A program made the translations under genes and the position numbers. The notes below the pieces were generated by a model. That model was given only the letters and a program-made list of their open reading frames with translations. It ran no database searches and had not been told where the DNA came from. A stretch of DNA of 17,124 bases, taken from positions 1 to 17,124 of the forward strand of contig CAZITQ010000209.1 in the NCBI GenBank assembly GCA_964542165.1, written 5' to 3'. Origin of the DNA: CAYTBN01 sp964542165 (GTDB lineage Bacteria; Myxococcota_A; UBA796; UBA9615; CAYRNR01). How positions within the stretch are numbered: the stretch's first letter is position 1; each line of letters begins with the position of its first letter. This document shows positions 6,171 through 16,013 of the stretch, in pieces.

Positions 6171-7760
6171 TCCGTCCGCGGCGGCACTCAGGATGCCGCC
6201 GGCGTAGCCCGCCCCCTCCCCCGCCGGGAAGAGGCCGGAGATCCCCGGTGAGCAACCGTCGTCACCGCGCAACAGCCGCACCGGGGAGGAGGTCCGGGTC
6301 TCCACGCCCACCACGGTGGCGCTCTTTCCCGCGAACCCCCTCCAGCGCCGGTCCAGGTCCCCCAGTCCCGAGCGCAGGGATTCGACCACGCTGGGAGGCA
6401 GGATCCGGCCCAGATCGGCTCCGGCGACCCCCGGTCGATAGGTGGATGGGGGCGTCCCCCCCGCCGGTCGCCCGGCGACGAAGTCGGCCGCGCGCTGGGC
6501 CGGGGCCACGTGGCCCCCACCTCCGGCCTCGAAGGCGGCGGCCTCCAGGGACTCCAGGAAGCGGACACCCCGGAGGGGGTCCTGCGGCGGACCGTGGGCC
6601 GCGTAGTCGTCGGGGCCCACCGGGACCACGAGGCCGGCGTTGGCGAACCGGCCCGATCGCCGGCTGCCGCTCATCCCGTTGGTCACCACCCTCCCGTCCC
6701 TCTCCGGAGCGGCGATGATCACCCCGCCGGGGCACATGCAGAAGCTGTACACCGGCCGCGGGCGCCGCGCGCCAGGCTTGAGGGAGACCCGATAGAACCC
6801 CGGGGGCAGGCCCTCGGGATGGCGTCGGCCGTAGAGCCACCGGTCCACGTCCCGCTGGCGGTGCTCGACCCGCACGCCGATCGCCGTGGGGCGACACTCC
6901 ATCGGCACGCCGTCCCGTGCGAGAGCGGCCAGGGTATCTCGGGCGTGATGTCCGGCAGCGACGACGACGGAGCGGGTCTCCAGCCTGTCGCCACCGTCCA
7001 CGACGAGGCCGCACACACCCCGCGGGTCGACCTCGATTCCGTCCATCCGGACGCCGAACCGCAGGTCGACCCCCAGGTCGACCAGGCGCTCGCGCATCGC
7101 CGCCAGCAGCTTGCGGAGGCGATCCGTGCCGATGTGGGGCACGGCATCGAACAGCAGCGACGCGGGGGCTCCCAGGTCGACCAGCTCCCGCAGGACCTCC
7201 GCGGTCTCCGGGGAACGCGATCTGGTGTACACCTTCCCGTCCGAGAACGTCCCCGCACCCCCTTCACCGAAGACCACGTTGCTCGACGGATCGAGGACGC
7301 CACCGCGGCGGAACGTGGACACGGCCCGGGTGCGCTCCTCGACGGGCTGGCCTCGCTCCAGCAACACCGGGGGCACCCCCCGCCGCGCCAGGTCGAGCGC
7401 CGCAAAGAGCCCCGCCGGGCCGGCGCCCACCACGACCGGTGGGTGGCTCGAGCCGGCTATCTCCGAACGAGCACGGATCGGGGGGGGGCGGTCATCGATC
7501 CGTGGCGCATCCGCGGGGGTGAGCTTCACGCCCCTGGGCGGCTCGTCCCGCGGCCGGGCTCGCTGGGCCAGTTCGACCCGGATCCGAAAGCGATACGTCG
7601 GCGGTCGCCGTCGGCCGTCCAGGCTCCTGCGCTCGACGACGATGGTCGAGACCAGGGAATCTCGTACCCCGAGCAGTCGCGCGACCTTGCGGCGACCGGG
7701 CCCCTCCCCGGCCCCCGGGGCGGTCGCAGCGATCTCCAGCCCATCGAGGGTCCACCACAT
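6129..7760 (-). CDS. FAD-dependent dehydrogenase of the COG2509 flavoprotein family
   Basis: A 543-residue soluble flavoprotein. The N-terminal ~90 residues form the small domain typical of this family (ARLLGVRDSLVSTIVVERRS, then arginine-rich YRFRIRVEL). The FAD-binding Rossmann motif VVVGAGPAGLFAALDLARRG begins near residue 109, followed by VLLERG. Other family marks are GGVLDPSSNVVFGEGGAGTFSDGK, CMCPGG around 341-346, and the closing FAD motif FPAGEGAGYAGGILSAAADG near 510-525. These proteins are predicted oxidoreductases with mostly unknown substrates. ATG at 7760 is chosen because the conserved domain starts directly after it; the upstream frame begins with a TTG at 7832 and adds residues with no ribosome site. 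It is divergent from pgk and overlaps the convergent neighbour by 42 bases. Confidence 0.9.
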   Translation of the reverse strand: MWWTLDGLEIAATAPGAGEGPGRRKVARLLGVRDSLVSTIVVERRSLDGRRRPPTYRFRIRVELAQRARPRDEPPRGVKLTPADAPRIDDRPPPIRARSEIAGSSHPPVVVGAGPAGLFAALDLARRGVPPVLLERGQPVEERTRAVSTFRRGGVLDPSSNVVFGEGGAGTFSDGKVYTRSRSPETAEVLRELVDLGAPASLLFDAVPHIGTDRLRKLLAAMRERLVDLGVDLRFGVRMDGIEVDPRGVCGLVVDGGDRLETRSVVVAAGHHARDTLAALARDGVPMECRPTAIGVRVEHRQRDVDRWLYGRRHPEGLPPGFYRVSLKPGARRPRPVYSFCMCPGGVIIAAPERDGRVVTNGMSGSRRSGRFANAGLVVPVGPDDYAAHGPPQDPLRGVRFLESLEAAAFEAGGGGHVAPAQRAADFVAGRPAGGTPPSTYRPGVAGADLGRILPPSVVESLRSGLGDLDRRWRGFAGKSATVVGVETRTSSPVRLLRGDDGCSPGISGLFPAGEGAGYAGGILSAAADGLRSARALGRFLEG

Positions 7761-7837
7761 GGCCGCCAGTATCCCACGCGCGGCGTGCGCCTGCCGCGCG
7801 TAACGCGCGGCCTGTGCCACGCGCGCGCTCAACGTGC

Positions 7838-7866
7838 TTGACCGTCGGGGGACTCGGGTTTACCTT
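7838..7866 (+). promoter_or_regulatory. Promoter of the pgk-tpiA-secG operon
   Basis: TTGACC (7838-7843) and TACCTT (7861-7866) are spaced 17 bases apart. The start point falls near 7873. The roughly 29-base leader contains AGGAGA at 7891-7896, 5 bases before the GTG start of pgk. Confidence 0.75.
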
Positions 7867-7901
7867 AGCGGCCTTCTTCGACCCGATTCCAGGAGACTTC
7901 C

Positions 7902-9077
7902 GTGGCCATACGCACCCTCGGGGACCTCGATGTCGCAGGGAAGCGCACGCTCGTGCGCGTGGACTTCAACGTCCCGCTCAGGGACGGGGTGATCTCGGAT
8001 CACACACGCATCCTGGCGGCCCTGCCCACCATCAAGCACCTGATGGCGGCTGGAGCGCGGGTAATCCTGATGAGCCACCTGGGCCGCCCCAAGGGTCAGG
8101 TCCGGCCCGAGTTCACCCTGGAGCCCGTGGCGGCCCGCCTGGCGGAGATCCTCGACGGCGAGGTCCTGTTCACCGACGACTGCATCGGTGACGGGGTCCG
8201 CAAGGTCGTCAGTGATCTCCGCGACGGTGAGGTCGTGCTGCTCGAGAACCTACGGTTCCACCCGGGCGAGACCGACAACGACCCCAGCTTCTCCGAGCGG
8301 CTGGCAGGCGCGGCCGAGGTATACGTCAACGACGCCTTCGGCACCCTCCACCGGGCCCACGCCTCCACCGCGGGTGTCCCCGCCGTGGTGGCCGACAAGG
8401 CCATGGGTCTGCTGGTCGCGCGCGAGGTGGCGAGTCTGGGTGGCCTGCTGATGTCGCCCGATCGACCCTTCGTGGCCATCCTGGGAGGCGCCAAGGTCAG
8501 CGACAAGATCGCCGTGTTCGAGAACCTGATGTCCCGCGTGGACGCCTTCCTCGTCGGCGGCGCCATGGCCTACACGTTCCTGGCTGCCCGGGGTGTGGCG
8601 GTGGGGGAGAGCCGGGTCGAAAAAGAGAAGATCTGGCAGGCCCGCAAGATCATGGACCGGGCGGCGGAGCGGGGCGTGGCCCTGCACCTCCCGGTCGACC
8701 ACGTGGTCAGCACGGAGATCGACGGATCCGCCCCGGCAGAGACCCTCGAGACCATCCCGGACGGCACCAAGGGTGTGGACGTCGGTCCCGCGACGGTGGA
8801 CCGCTACGCCGAGGTGTTGGCGAGCGCCAAGACCGTGTTGTGGAACGGGCCGATGGGTATCTTCGAGGTCCCGCCCTTCGACGCGGGCACTCGCGGCGTG
8901 GCGGAGGCCGTGGCCGCGGCCGACGCCTTCAGCGCCGTGGGCGGCGGCGACAGCGCCGCGGCTCTCAAGCAGCTGGGTCTGGCCGAACAGGTCAGCCATG
9001 TCTCCACCGGTGGGGGTGCGTCCCTGCAGTTCCTGAGCGGCGGCGAGCTCCCTGGGCTCCGCGCCCTGGAGGATTGA
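7902..9077 (+). CDS. pgk: Phosphoglycerate kinase
   Basis: Glycolytic enzyme that transfers phosphate between 1,3-bisphosphoglycerate and ADP, in the cytosol. At 391 residues it is the normal length. Family motifs appear in order: VRVDFNVPL near the N-terminus, SHLGRP, LENLRFHPGE, NDAFGTLHRAHAST, the hinge and nucleotide segment ILGGAKVSDKI, NGPMGIFE and VGGGDSAAAL, followed by HVSTGGGASLQFLSGG. The start is GTG at 7902 with AGGAGA 5 bases upstream. It is the first gene of an operon with tpiA, starting 3 bases after the pgk stop. Confidence 0.98.
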   Translation: MAIRTLGDLDVAGKRTLVRVDFNVPLRDGVISDHTRILAALPTIKHLMAAGARVILMSHLGRPKGQVRPEFTLEPVAARLAEILDGEVLFTDDCIGDGVRKVVSDLRDGEVVLLENLRFHPGETDNDPSFSERLAGAAEVYVNDAFGTLHRAHASTAGVPAVVADKAMGLLVAREVASLGGLLMSPDRPFVAILGGAKVSDKIAVFENLMSRVDAFLVGGAMAYTFLAARGVAVGESRVEKEKIWQARKIMDRAAERGVALHLPVDHVVSTEIDGSAPAETLETIPDGTKGVDVGPATVDRYAEVLASAKTVLWNGPMGIFEVPPFDAGTRGVAEAVAAADAFSAVGGGDSAAALKQLGLAEQVSHVSTGGGASLQFLSGGELPGLRALED

Positions 9078-9080
9078 ACC

Positions 9081-9842
9081 GTGCGTAGACCGATCATTGC
9101 CGGCAACTGGAAGATGCACTGCACCTCCGGGGAGGCGGTCCTGCTGGCCCGCGAGCTGATGGAGCGACTGGCCTCGGGCGTGGAGCCCGAGGTGGTCATC
9201 GCGCCGCCCTACACCGCCCTGCTGGCGGTCAAGGAGGCCCTCGCGGGCTCCTCCATCGCCCTGAGCGGCCAGAACCTGCACTGGGAATCCCACGGGGCGT
9301 TCACGGGCGAGATCAGCGCTTCGATGCTCACCGACGCCGGGTGCTCCCACGTCATCATCGGCCACTCGGAGCGTCGGTCCCTGTTCGGCGAGACCGACAC
9401 CACGGTCAACCGACGGGTCATCGCCGCCCTGGCCCAGGGGCTCACCCCCATCGTCTGCGTGGGCGAGACGCTGGAGCAGCGGGAAGCCGGCGCCACCCGG
9501 GACGTCGTCCTGGGGCAGGTGGACGGAGGCCTCGCGGGCCTGGACGCCGACGCTGTGGCCCAGCTGGTGCTCGCCTACGAGCCGGTCTGGGCCATCGGGA
9601 CCGGGCACACCGCGAGCCCCGAGCAGGCCCAGGAGGTGCACGCCTGGATCCGGGGCCGTCTGGTGGAGACCGCGGGGCCAGCTGTGGCCGCGGGGATGCG
9701 GATCCTCTACGGTGGCAGCGTGAAGCCGGCCAACGTGAGTGAGCTGATGCACAAGCCCGACCTGGACGGCGCCCTGGTGGGCGGCGCCAGCCTCAAGGCC
9801 GATTCCTTCGAGCAGATCGTTCGTTTCGAGCGGATGGGATAG
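9081..9842 (+). CDS. tpiA: Triosephosphate isomerase
   Basis: Interconverts dihydroxyacetone phosphate and glyceraldehyde 3-phosphate, the reaction just upstream of GAPDH and pgk. At 253 residues it has the usual length of the TIM barrel. The catalytic residues are visible: N9 and K11 in AGNWKMH, H95 in IIGHSERR and E167 in AYEPVWAIGTG (which includes the flexible lid), plus the phosphate loop YGGSVKPAN and GALVGGASL. GTG at 9081 is preceded 8 bases upstream by GGAGG (9068-9072), inside the end of pgk, so translation is probably coupled. Confidence 0.98.
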   Translation: MRRPIIAGNWKMHCTSGEAVLLARELMERLASGVEPEVVIAPPYTALLAVKEALAGSSIALSGQNLHWESHGAFTGEISASMLTDAGCSHVIIGHSERRSLFGETDTTVNRRVIAALAQGLTPIVCVGETLEQREAGATRDVVLGQVDGGLAGLDADAVAQLVLAYEPVWAIGTGHTASPEQAQEVHAWIRGRLVETAGPAVAAGMRILYGGSVKPANVSELMHKPDLDGALVGGASLKADSFEQIVRFERMG

Positions 9843-9845
9843 ACG

Positions 9846-10376
9846 ATGATCACCTTCATCACCGCCCTGCACATCACTCTGTGCTTCTTCCTGATCGTGG
9901 TCGTGCTGCTGCAGACCGGCAAAGGCGCCGACATGGGCGCCGCCTTCGGCGGGGCCAGCCAGACCGTCTTCGGCGCCACCGGCGCGCTGACGCTGCTGCA
10001 CAAGGTCACCACCGTGACCGCGGTCCTCTTCATGCTGACGTCCATGAGCCTGGCCTGGTACAGCGCCCGGGAACAGGCGGGGGGCGGCGGACTCGAGGAC
10101 GACATCTTCGACAAGGAGAAGGAGGCGGCGGAGGCCGAGGCGGCGGAGGCGGAGGCGGGGACCGAGACCGAGGCGGATGGCGGCCCCACCGGGACCGGGA
10201 GCGAGGCCGGGGCCGTGGACGCAGGGAGCGAGATCCCTGTGCCACCCTCGAGTTCGGACCTGGGTGACACAGGGAGCGAGCTGCCCGTGGTCTCCGGCGC
10301 GGAGCCCGCACCCGAGGCCGGTACCGAGACGGCGCCCGAAGCCGGGGCCGAGGGCGCTCCCGCCCCGGCCGAATAA
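9846..10376 (+). CDS. secG: SecG preprotein translocase subunit with a long acidic tail
   Basis: Third component of the SecYEG protein-export channel, in the inner membrane. The first ~75 residues are a standard SecG: helix 1 (about 2-22), the conserved loop QTGKGADMGAAFGGASQTVFG, and helix 2 (about 50-70). The remaining ~100 residues are unusual: a low-complexity tail rich in Glu, Ala, Pro and Thr (KEAAEAEAAEAEAG, TETEADG). Total length is 176 residues, against roughly 75-130 in most bacteria. Tails of this kind are usually variable, and no function is known. ATG at 9846 lies 3 bases after the tpiA stop. The operon order pgk-tpiA-secG is common in bacteria. Confidence 0.96.
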   Translation: MITFITALHITLCFFLIVVVLLQTGKGADMGAAFGGASQTVFGATGALTLLHKVTTVTAVLFMLTSMSLAWYSAREQAGGGGLEDDIFDKEKEAAEAEAAEAEAGTETEADGGPTGTGSEAGAVDAGSEIPVPPSSSDLGDTGSELPVVSGAEPAPEAGTETAPEAGAEGAPAPAE

Positions 10377-10380
10377 GGGG

Positions 10381-10449
10381 CTTGTCAGCGCATACGTCCT
10401 GCGCTACTTTCCCTCTGCTCTGCCCTGCGGGGCTGCGATCTCTGACAAG
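10381..10449. repeat. Inverted repeat around the tRNA-Leu promoter
   Basis: CTTGTCAG (10381-10388) and CTGACAAG (10442-10449) are perfect complements 53 bases apart. The left arm covers the -35 box and the right arm ends 1 base before the tRNA. In a readthrough transcript the arms could pair; in the tRNA's own transcript only the right arm is present. Confidence 0.5.
10382..10410 (+). promoter_or_regulatory. Promoter of tRNA-Leu(GAG)
   Basis: TTGTCA (10382-10387) and TACTTT (10405-10410) are 17 bases apart. The start near 10417 gives a ~34-base leader before the tRNA. The -35 box lies inside the left arm of an 8-base inverted repeat (10381-10388 with 10442-10449). Readthrough from the pgk operon is also possible because no terminator separates secG from the tRNA. 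Confidence 0.6.
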
Positions 10450-10450
10450 T

Positions 10451-10539
10451 GCGAGGGTGGTGGAATTGGTAGACACGCAAGTTTGAGGGGCTTGTGGGCA
10501 AAGCTGCCCGTGGGGGTTCGAGTCCCCCTCCTCGCACCA
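10451..10539 (+). tRNA. tRNA-Leu(GAG)
   Basis: A complete 89-base class II tRNA with encoded CCA (10537-10539). Acceptor strands GCGAGGG and the 3' strand before CCA pair, and the D arm contains TGGTAGACACG. The anticodon stem CAAGT/GCTTG encloses loop TTGAGGG with anticodon GAG at 10485-10487, reading CUC and CUU. A long variable arm (GGGC/GCCC) and a T arm GGGGGTTCGAGTCCCCC follow. It lies directly after secG, as leuU does in E. coli. Confidence 0.97.
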
Positions 10540-10553
10540 GATCGAACACAACA

Positions 10554-10583
10554 GGCACCCCCCGGGGTGCCTTTTCTATTTTT
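10554..10583 (+). terminator. Rho-independent terminator after tRNA-Leu
   Basis: The stem GGCACCC (10554-10560) pairs with GGGTGCC (10565-10571) across a 4-base loop and is followed at once by TTTTCTATTTTT. This is a strong intrinsic terminator closing the pgk-tpiA-secG-tRNA-Leu unit. Confidence 0.9.
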
Positions 10584-10696
10584 GTGCCCGTGCCCGATCT
10601 CCCCCTCCCCCCCGGAACCCACCGCACCCAACCCCTGTCTCACCCGTTGAAACACGGCGGTGGGCGTGCGCCCTCACGCGCGCACCCGCTCGCCGG

Positions 10697-10702
10697 TACA
10701 AT
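10697..10702 (+). promoter_or_regulatory. -10 box upstream of the Ser/Thr kinase
   Basis: TACAAT is a 5-of-6 match to the -10 consensus and lies 69 bases before the ATG. The -35 position is GC-rich and does not match. A perfect 10-base palindrome CTCCGCGGAG (10743-10752) sits in the leader and could be an operator. Confidence 0.4.
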
Positions 10703-10771
10703 AGCCCTTGTCCCGCCGGGTGCGGTGGGCCCACAATACGCGCTCCGCGGAGAACGGTCGGAACGGTTCGC

Positions 10772-12892
<2,121 letters not shown>

Positions 12893-12931
12893 GCCGTCGG
12901 CGTTTCCAACGGGCAAACCTCGGCCCGGAGG

Positions 12932-12960
12932 CTGACCGCGCGACGCGCGCGCGGTAGCAT
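12932..12960 (+). promoter_or_regulatory. Promoter of the exported-protein operon
   Basis: CTGACC (12932-12937) and TAGCAT (12955-12960) are 17 bases apart. The expected start point, about 7 bases after the -10 box, coincides with the GTG at 12967, predicting a leaderless message. Confidence 0.55.
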
Positions 12961-12966
12961 GGCGCC

Positions 12967-13389
12967 GTGCGCAGGTTCCTCCCGATCCTGGGCTTCGTGG
13001 CGACGTGTGCCTCGGTCGGGTGTCTCTACCTCGGCCCGGTGGATCCCTGCGGGGGCGAGGACCCGATCACCGAAGACCTGGACTTCGCGGGCTGCGATCC
13101 CCTCGTCAACTCCACGGTGACCTTCACCCGTCCCCACGAGCGCCTCACCTTCCATTGCGACATCACGGGCGCAGGATCCATCGAGTGGTTGCTCCGCGCG
13201 GGGGAGGACGAGGATCTGCGGATCGTGGCCAGTGGGGTCACCCGCCTGGAGCTGGACGCGTCGCAGCTGGCCTGGGAGCCGGGTGGCGACCTGGGCTTTC
13301 TCGAGGTCCGGGTCAAGAGCGACCCCACCGACCCGCTGGCGGCGGAGCAGCGCTTCTGGCGCCTGCGGGTCCTGGAGGCTGCCCCATGA
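12967..13389 (+). CDS. Small exported protein, probable lipoprotein
   Basis: A 140-residue protein with an N-terminal signal peptide (RRF then FLPILGFVATCASVG) and cysteine 19 as the likely lipid site. The lipobox SVGC lacks the usual Leu/Val/Ile at -3, so lipid attachment is likely but not certain. The mature part has a Cys-rich start (CGGEDPITEDLDFAGCDP) and a beta-rich domain (TVTFTRPHERLTFHCDITG, SIEWLLRAGEDEDLRIV, FLEVRVKSDP) like one immunoglobulin-type fold. No family recognised. GTG at 12967 has no Shine-Dalgarno site and may be translated from a leaderless message. Its stop overlaps the next start (ATGA). Confidence 0.75.
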   Translation: MRRFLPILGFVATCASVGCLYLGPVDPCGGEDPITEDLDFAGCDPLVNSTVTFTRPHERLTFHCDITGAGSIEWLLRAGEDEDLRIVASGVTRLELDASQLAWEPGGDLGFLEVRVKSDPTDPLAAEQRFWRLRVLEAAP

Positions 13390-15047
13390 CCCGCCCCCAC
13401 CGCTGGTTGTGGCTGCTGCTGCCGATGCTGCTGGGCGCGGACTGCCCGGGGGCGGACCACACCGACCGGTCCGTGCGGATCCACGTGCTGCCGGCCGGCG
13501 TCCCCTCCTCCATCCGGCCGCCCGCCTTCACCGAGACCATGAACGTGCGGTTCCGCCAGGAGACAGCGACCCACGACGTGGTGATGGACGAGGGCGCCAC
13601 CTGGGGTGGGTACGTGCTCGCGCCACCGGTGGACGCCGACACGGATCCCCAGGCCGAGGCCACCGTGGGCACGGCCGCGGTCTTGCTCGGGCGCGAGCGG
13701 GGGGGGCGGGCACGATTCACCGTACTCGCCGACGACCAGGGCATGTTCACCGCCGAGAACCTACCCCCGGGCACCTACGACGTGGCCGTGTTCGCCGACG
13801 AGTTCGTCGGTCAGTACGGGGCCAGCTACCTCGAGGTGGAGCTCCCGGGACCGGATCTGATCGACGTGCCGTTGCGCTACGGCCACCTGCTCCAGGCGCG
13901 GATCGCCGAGTTCGATCTGATCACCGGAGAGCGGCTCGGTATCGGGTCCATGGCCGTGGACGTGTTCGAAGAGCTCGAAGGCGGCGAGCTACGTCACGCC
14001 GGGCCCCGCACGACCACCGACGCGGAGGGCGACCTCGGCCTGTTCTTGCCCGAGGGGACCTACACCCTGCGGATCTCCTCTCCGAGCTACTGGCCCCAGG
14101 GTGAGGGACTGACCGAGCCGATCCCCTACCCCACCGGGCTGGTGACGGGTTTCCGGGTGCCCGAGGACATCGAGGCCCTCGAAGAGGAGGCCGAGGTCGA
14201 GGGGTTCGATATCCCCTACCTCTACACGTACCCGCGTTTCCCGCGGTCGTCACTCAGCGGCACCGTTCGCTCCGTGGGCCCGTTCAACACCGGCCAGGAG
14301 AACAACGCCGAGGTCACCGTCTGGGGTGTCGTGCACGCCCCGGACGAGTACGCAGGGCTCGAGGAGGTGGACTTCGTCCTGGGACCGATCCAGCGCAAGG
14401 TGTTCACCAACGACAGCGGTGACTTCGCCTTCGGTGCCGAGGCGGAGGGGTTGCCCGACGCGGTCTACTCGATGGACGTGATCCCGGGATTCGACAGCGA
14501 CGGCAGCGCCCAGCGCTGGTCCGGCGACCAGGCCATCGACCTGACCGGAGGCGACCGCCAGCTCGGCGACCTGGACCTGACCGCGCGGGTCGACTTCTGG
14601 GTCAGCGTCACCGACGCTCAGGGGCGCGCCGTGGAGGGCGCGCGGGTGGAGCTGCACAACCTGGGGCTGTCCCGGTACAGCACCGCCCTGACGTCCGACG
14701 AGAACGGCGTGGCCCTGTTCGACAAGGCCGAGCAGGGGCCCCACCGGGTGCTGGTGTTCGCACCCGACGGCGAACACCTGGGACGGTCGGCCGCCGATCT
14801 GGAGATCGGGACGGCGACCCAGGTCCACTTCGCCGTCCTGGAGCCGGGTATCCGGGTGACCGGGCAGGTCGCCCTGAATTTCGACCTCCTGGAAGGTGTG
14901 ACCGTCCGCTTCTACGATCCGATGGACGACACCCTGCTGGGCGAGGGCCGGACCGGACGCAGCGGGACCTACGAGATCGACGTACCCAAGGCCTGGGCGT
15001 GGCCGGAGCTGGACGACAGCCCGGGCGACGACGATTCTGCGGAGTGA
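13386..15047 (+). CDS. Exported multi-domain protein with carboxypeptidase-regulatory-like repeats
   Basis: A 553-residue surface or periplasmic protein with a signal peptide (MTRPHRWLWLLLPMLLGADC). The cysteine at 20 follows LGAD, so the -1 residue is aspartate, unlike a normal lipobox; it may be a lipoprotein or cleaved by another route. The mature part is built from beta-sandwich units recognisable by phrases such as DDQGMFTAENLPPGTYDVAV, DAEGDLGLFLPEGTYTLRIS, NDSGDFAFGAEAEGLP, VTDAQGRAVEGARVELHN, DENGVALFDKAEQGPHRVLV and GRSGTYEIDVP, i.e. carboxypeptidase-regulatory-like or prealbumin-like folds. It ends in an acidic tail, DDSPGDDDSAE. The ATG overlaps the preceding stop by ATGA, implying coupled translation. 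A structural or adhesive envelope role is inference. Confidence 0.82.
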   Translation: MTRPHRWLWLLLPMLLGADCPGADHTDRSVRIHVLPAGVPSSIRPPAFTETMNVRFRQETATHDVVMDEGATWGGYVLAPPVDADTDPQAEATVGTAAVLLGRERGGRARFTVLADDQGMFTAENLPPGTYDVAVFADEFVGQYGASYLEVELPGPDLIDVPLRYGHLLQARIAEFDLITGERLGIGSMAVDVFEELEGGELRHAGPRTTTDAEGDLGLFLPEGTYTLRISSPSYWPQGEGLTEPIPYPTGLVTGFRVPEDIEALEEEAEVEGFDIPYLYTYPRFPRSSLSGTVRSVGPFNTGQENNAEVTVWGVVHAPDEYAGLEEVDFVLGPIQRKVFTNDSGDFAFGAEAEGLPDAVYSMDVIPGFDSDGSAQRWSGDQAIDLTGGDRQLGDLDLTARVDFWVSVTDAQGRAVEGARVELHNLGLSRYSTALTSDENGVALFDKAEQGPHRVLVFAPDGEHLGRSAADLEIGTATQVHFAVLEPGIRVTGQVALNFDLLEGVTVRFYDPMDDTLLGEGRTGRSGTYEIDVPKAWAWPELDDSPGDDDSAE

Positions 15048-15052
15048 GCCGG

Positions 15053-15994
15053 ATGGAGCGGAGTGTGACGCGCGTGCTACCCACAGGCCCCCGGGGGGAC
15101 CTGCACGCCTTCACCTCGCCTGCCCGCCCGCTCCACCTCCTCACCCTGTGCGTCGTCACCTGCCTGCTGGCCAGCCCCGCGGAGGGCAAGGTCCGCCGCG
15201 GGCCCGCTTCCGGGTCGGGTGGACAGCCTGTAGTCGAGACCGTCCCCACGGAGGTCGACGAGGAATTGCCCGCCGCCGAGCGCCTCGATCGGGGGCGCCA
15301 GGCCTACGAGAACGCGGACTTCCACAAGGCGCTGGAGCTCCTGGCGCCCATCGATCCCATGGAGCTGGGGCGGGAGCAGCGGGTCCAGCTGCACGAGATG
15401 ATGGGCAAGTGCCGCTTCATCGCCGGGGACCGGGAGGGCGCAGGGGACGACTTCTTCGAGATCCTCAAGCTGGATCCGGATTATCGGATGGACCCCGTCC
15501 GCACCTCCCGGGACATCGAGGTGCTGTTCGAGGTCACACGGACCACGCGGGGACGGGACCTGCGCCTGTTCCCGGTGGAGCCCGAGCGCACCATCCCCGG
15601 CTGGCGCGTGCCCAAGGTCGCCGCCCACAACATGTTCGTCGCGTTCGCCCCCGCGGGCGTCTTCCGGCTGGCCTTCCTGCGCACGCCCCGTCTGGGCGTG
15701 GCGATGCTCTCGGCCCAGCTGGTGCCGATCATCACGTCCGGGGCCAGCTACGGCTACCTGCTGTGGGCCCAGAACGACAACTGCAACGCCGTGGTGGTCA
15801 ACGCAGCCCCGGTGGTGCAGGTGGTCAACATCGTCTCGTTCATCGCCGCGGTCTCGATCTATGCCGTGGGGATCGTCGACGCCTTCCTCAGCCAGCGGTA
15901 TCATGGGCGCGCCCCGGGTGGGGTGAAGCGGAAGAAGGTGGCCCACGGCTGGCGCTGGGGCCCACCGCGCCCGATCCCCACCCTCTCGGATTGA
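15053..15994 (+). CDS. TPR-like protein with C-terminal membrane helices
   Basis: A 313-residue protein. A hydrophobic stretch (about 28-43, LHLLTLCVVTCLLASPA) looks like a signal peptide or anchor after an unusually long n-region. A helical repeat region follows (DRGRQAYENADFHKALELL, MMGKCRFIAGDREGAGDDFF, EILKLDPDYRMDP), resembling tetratricopeptide repeats. The last third has about three hydrophobic helices (FVAFAPAGVFRLAF, LSAQLVPIITSGASYGYLL, VQVVNIVSFIAAVSIYAVGI) and a basic tail. It probably bridges periplasm and inner membrane as an envelope scaffold. ATG at 15053 is 5 bases after the previous stop, with GGAG 8 bases upstream; GTG at 15065 is an alternative. It is the third gene in the operon. 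Confidence 0.75.
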   Translation: MERSVTRVLPTGPRGDLHAFTSPARPLHLLTLCVVTCLLASPAEGKVRRGPASGSGGQPVVETVPTEVDEELPAAERLDRGRQAYENADFHKALELLAPIDPMELGREQRVQLHEMMGKCRFIAGDREGAGDDFFEILKLDPDYRMDPVRTSRDIEVLFEVTRTTRGRDLRLFPVEPERTIPGWRVPKVAAHNMFVAFAPAGVFRLAFLRTPRLGVAMLSAQLVPIITSGASYGYLLWAQNDNCNAVVVNAAPVVQVVNIVSFIAAVSIYAVGIVDAFLSQRYHGRAPGGVKRKKVAHGWRWGPPRPIPTLSD

Positions 15995-16013
15995 CTCCGG
16001 CGAGGCGATATCC

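Noticed and set aside
7761..7832. N-terminal extension of the flavoprotein to TTG 7832
   Set aside because: The family domain begins right after ATG 7760, and the extension has no ribosome site.
6510..7841. Long plus-strand frame opposite the flavoprotein gene
   Set aside because: It is a histidine/arginine/glycine-rich antisense frame with no domain; the minus strand carries the complete FAD-binding motifs.
10584..10771. Possible gene between the tRNA-Leu terminator and the kinase
   Set aside because: No frame has a ribosome site or plausible composition; the stretch holds only a -10-like box and a short palindrome.
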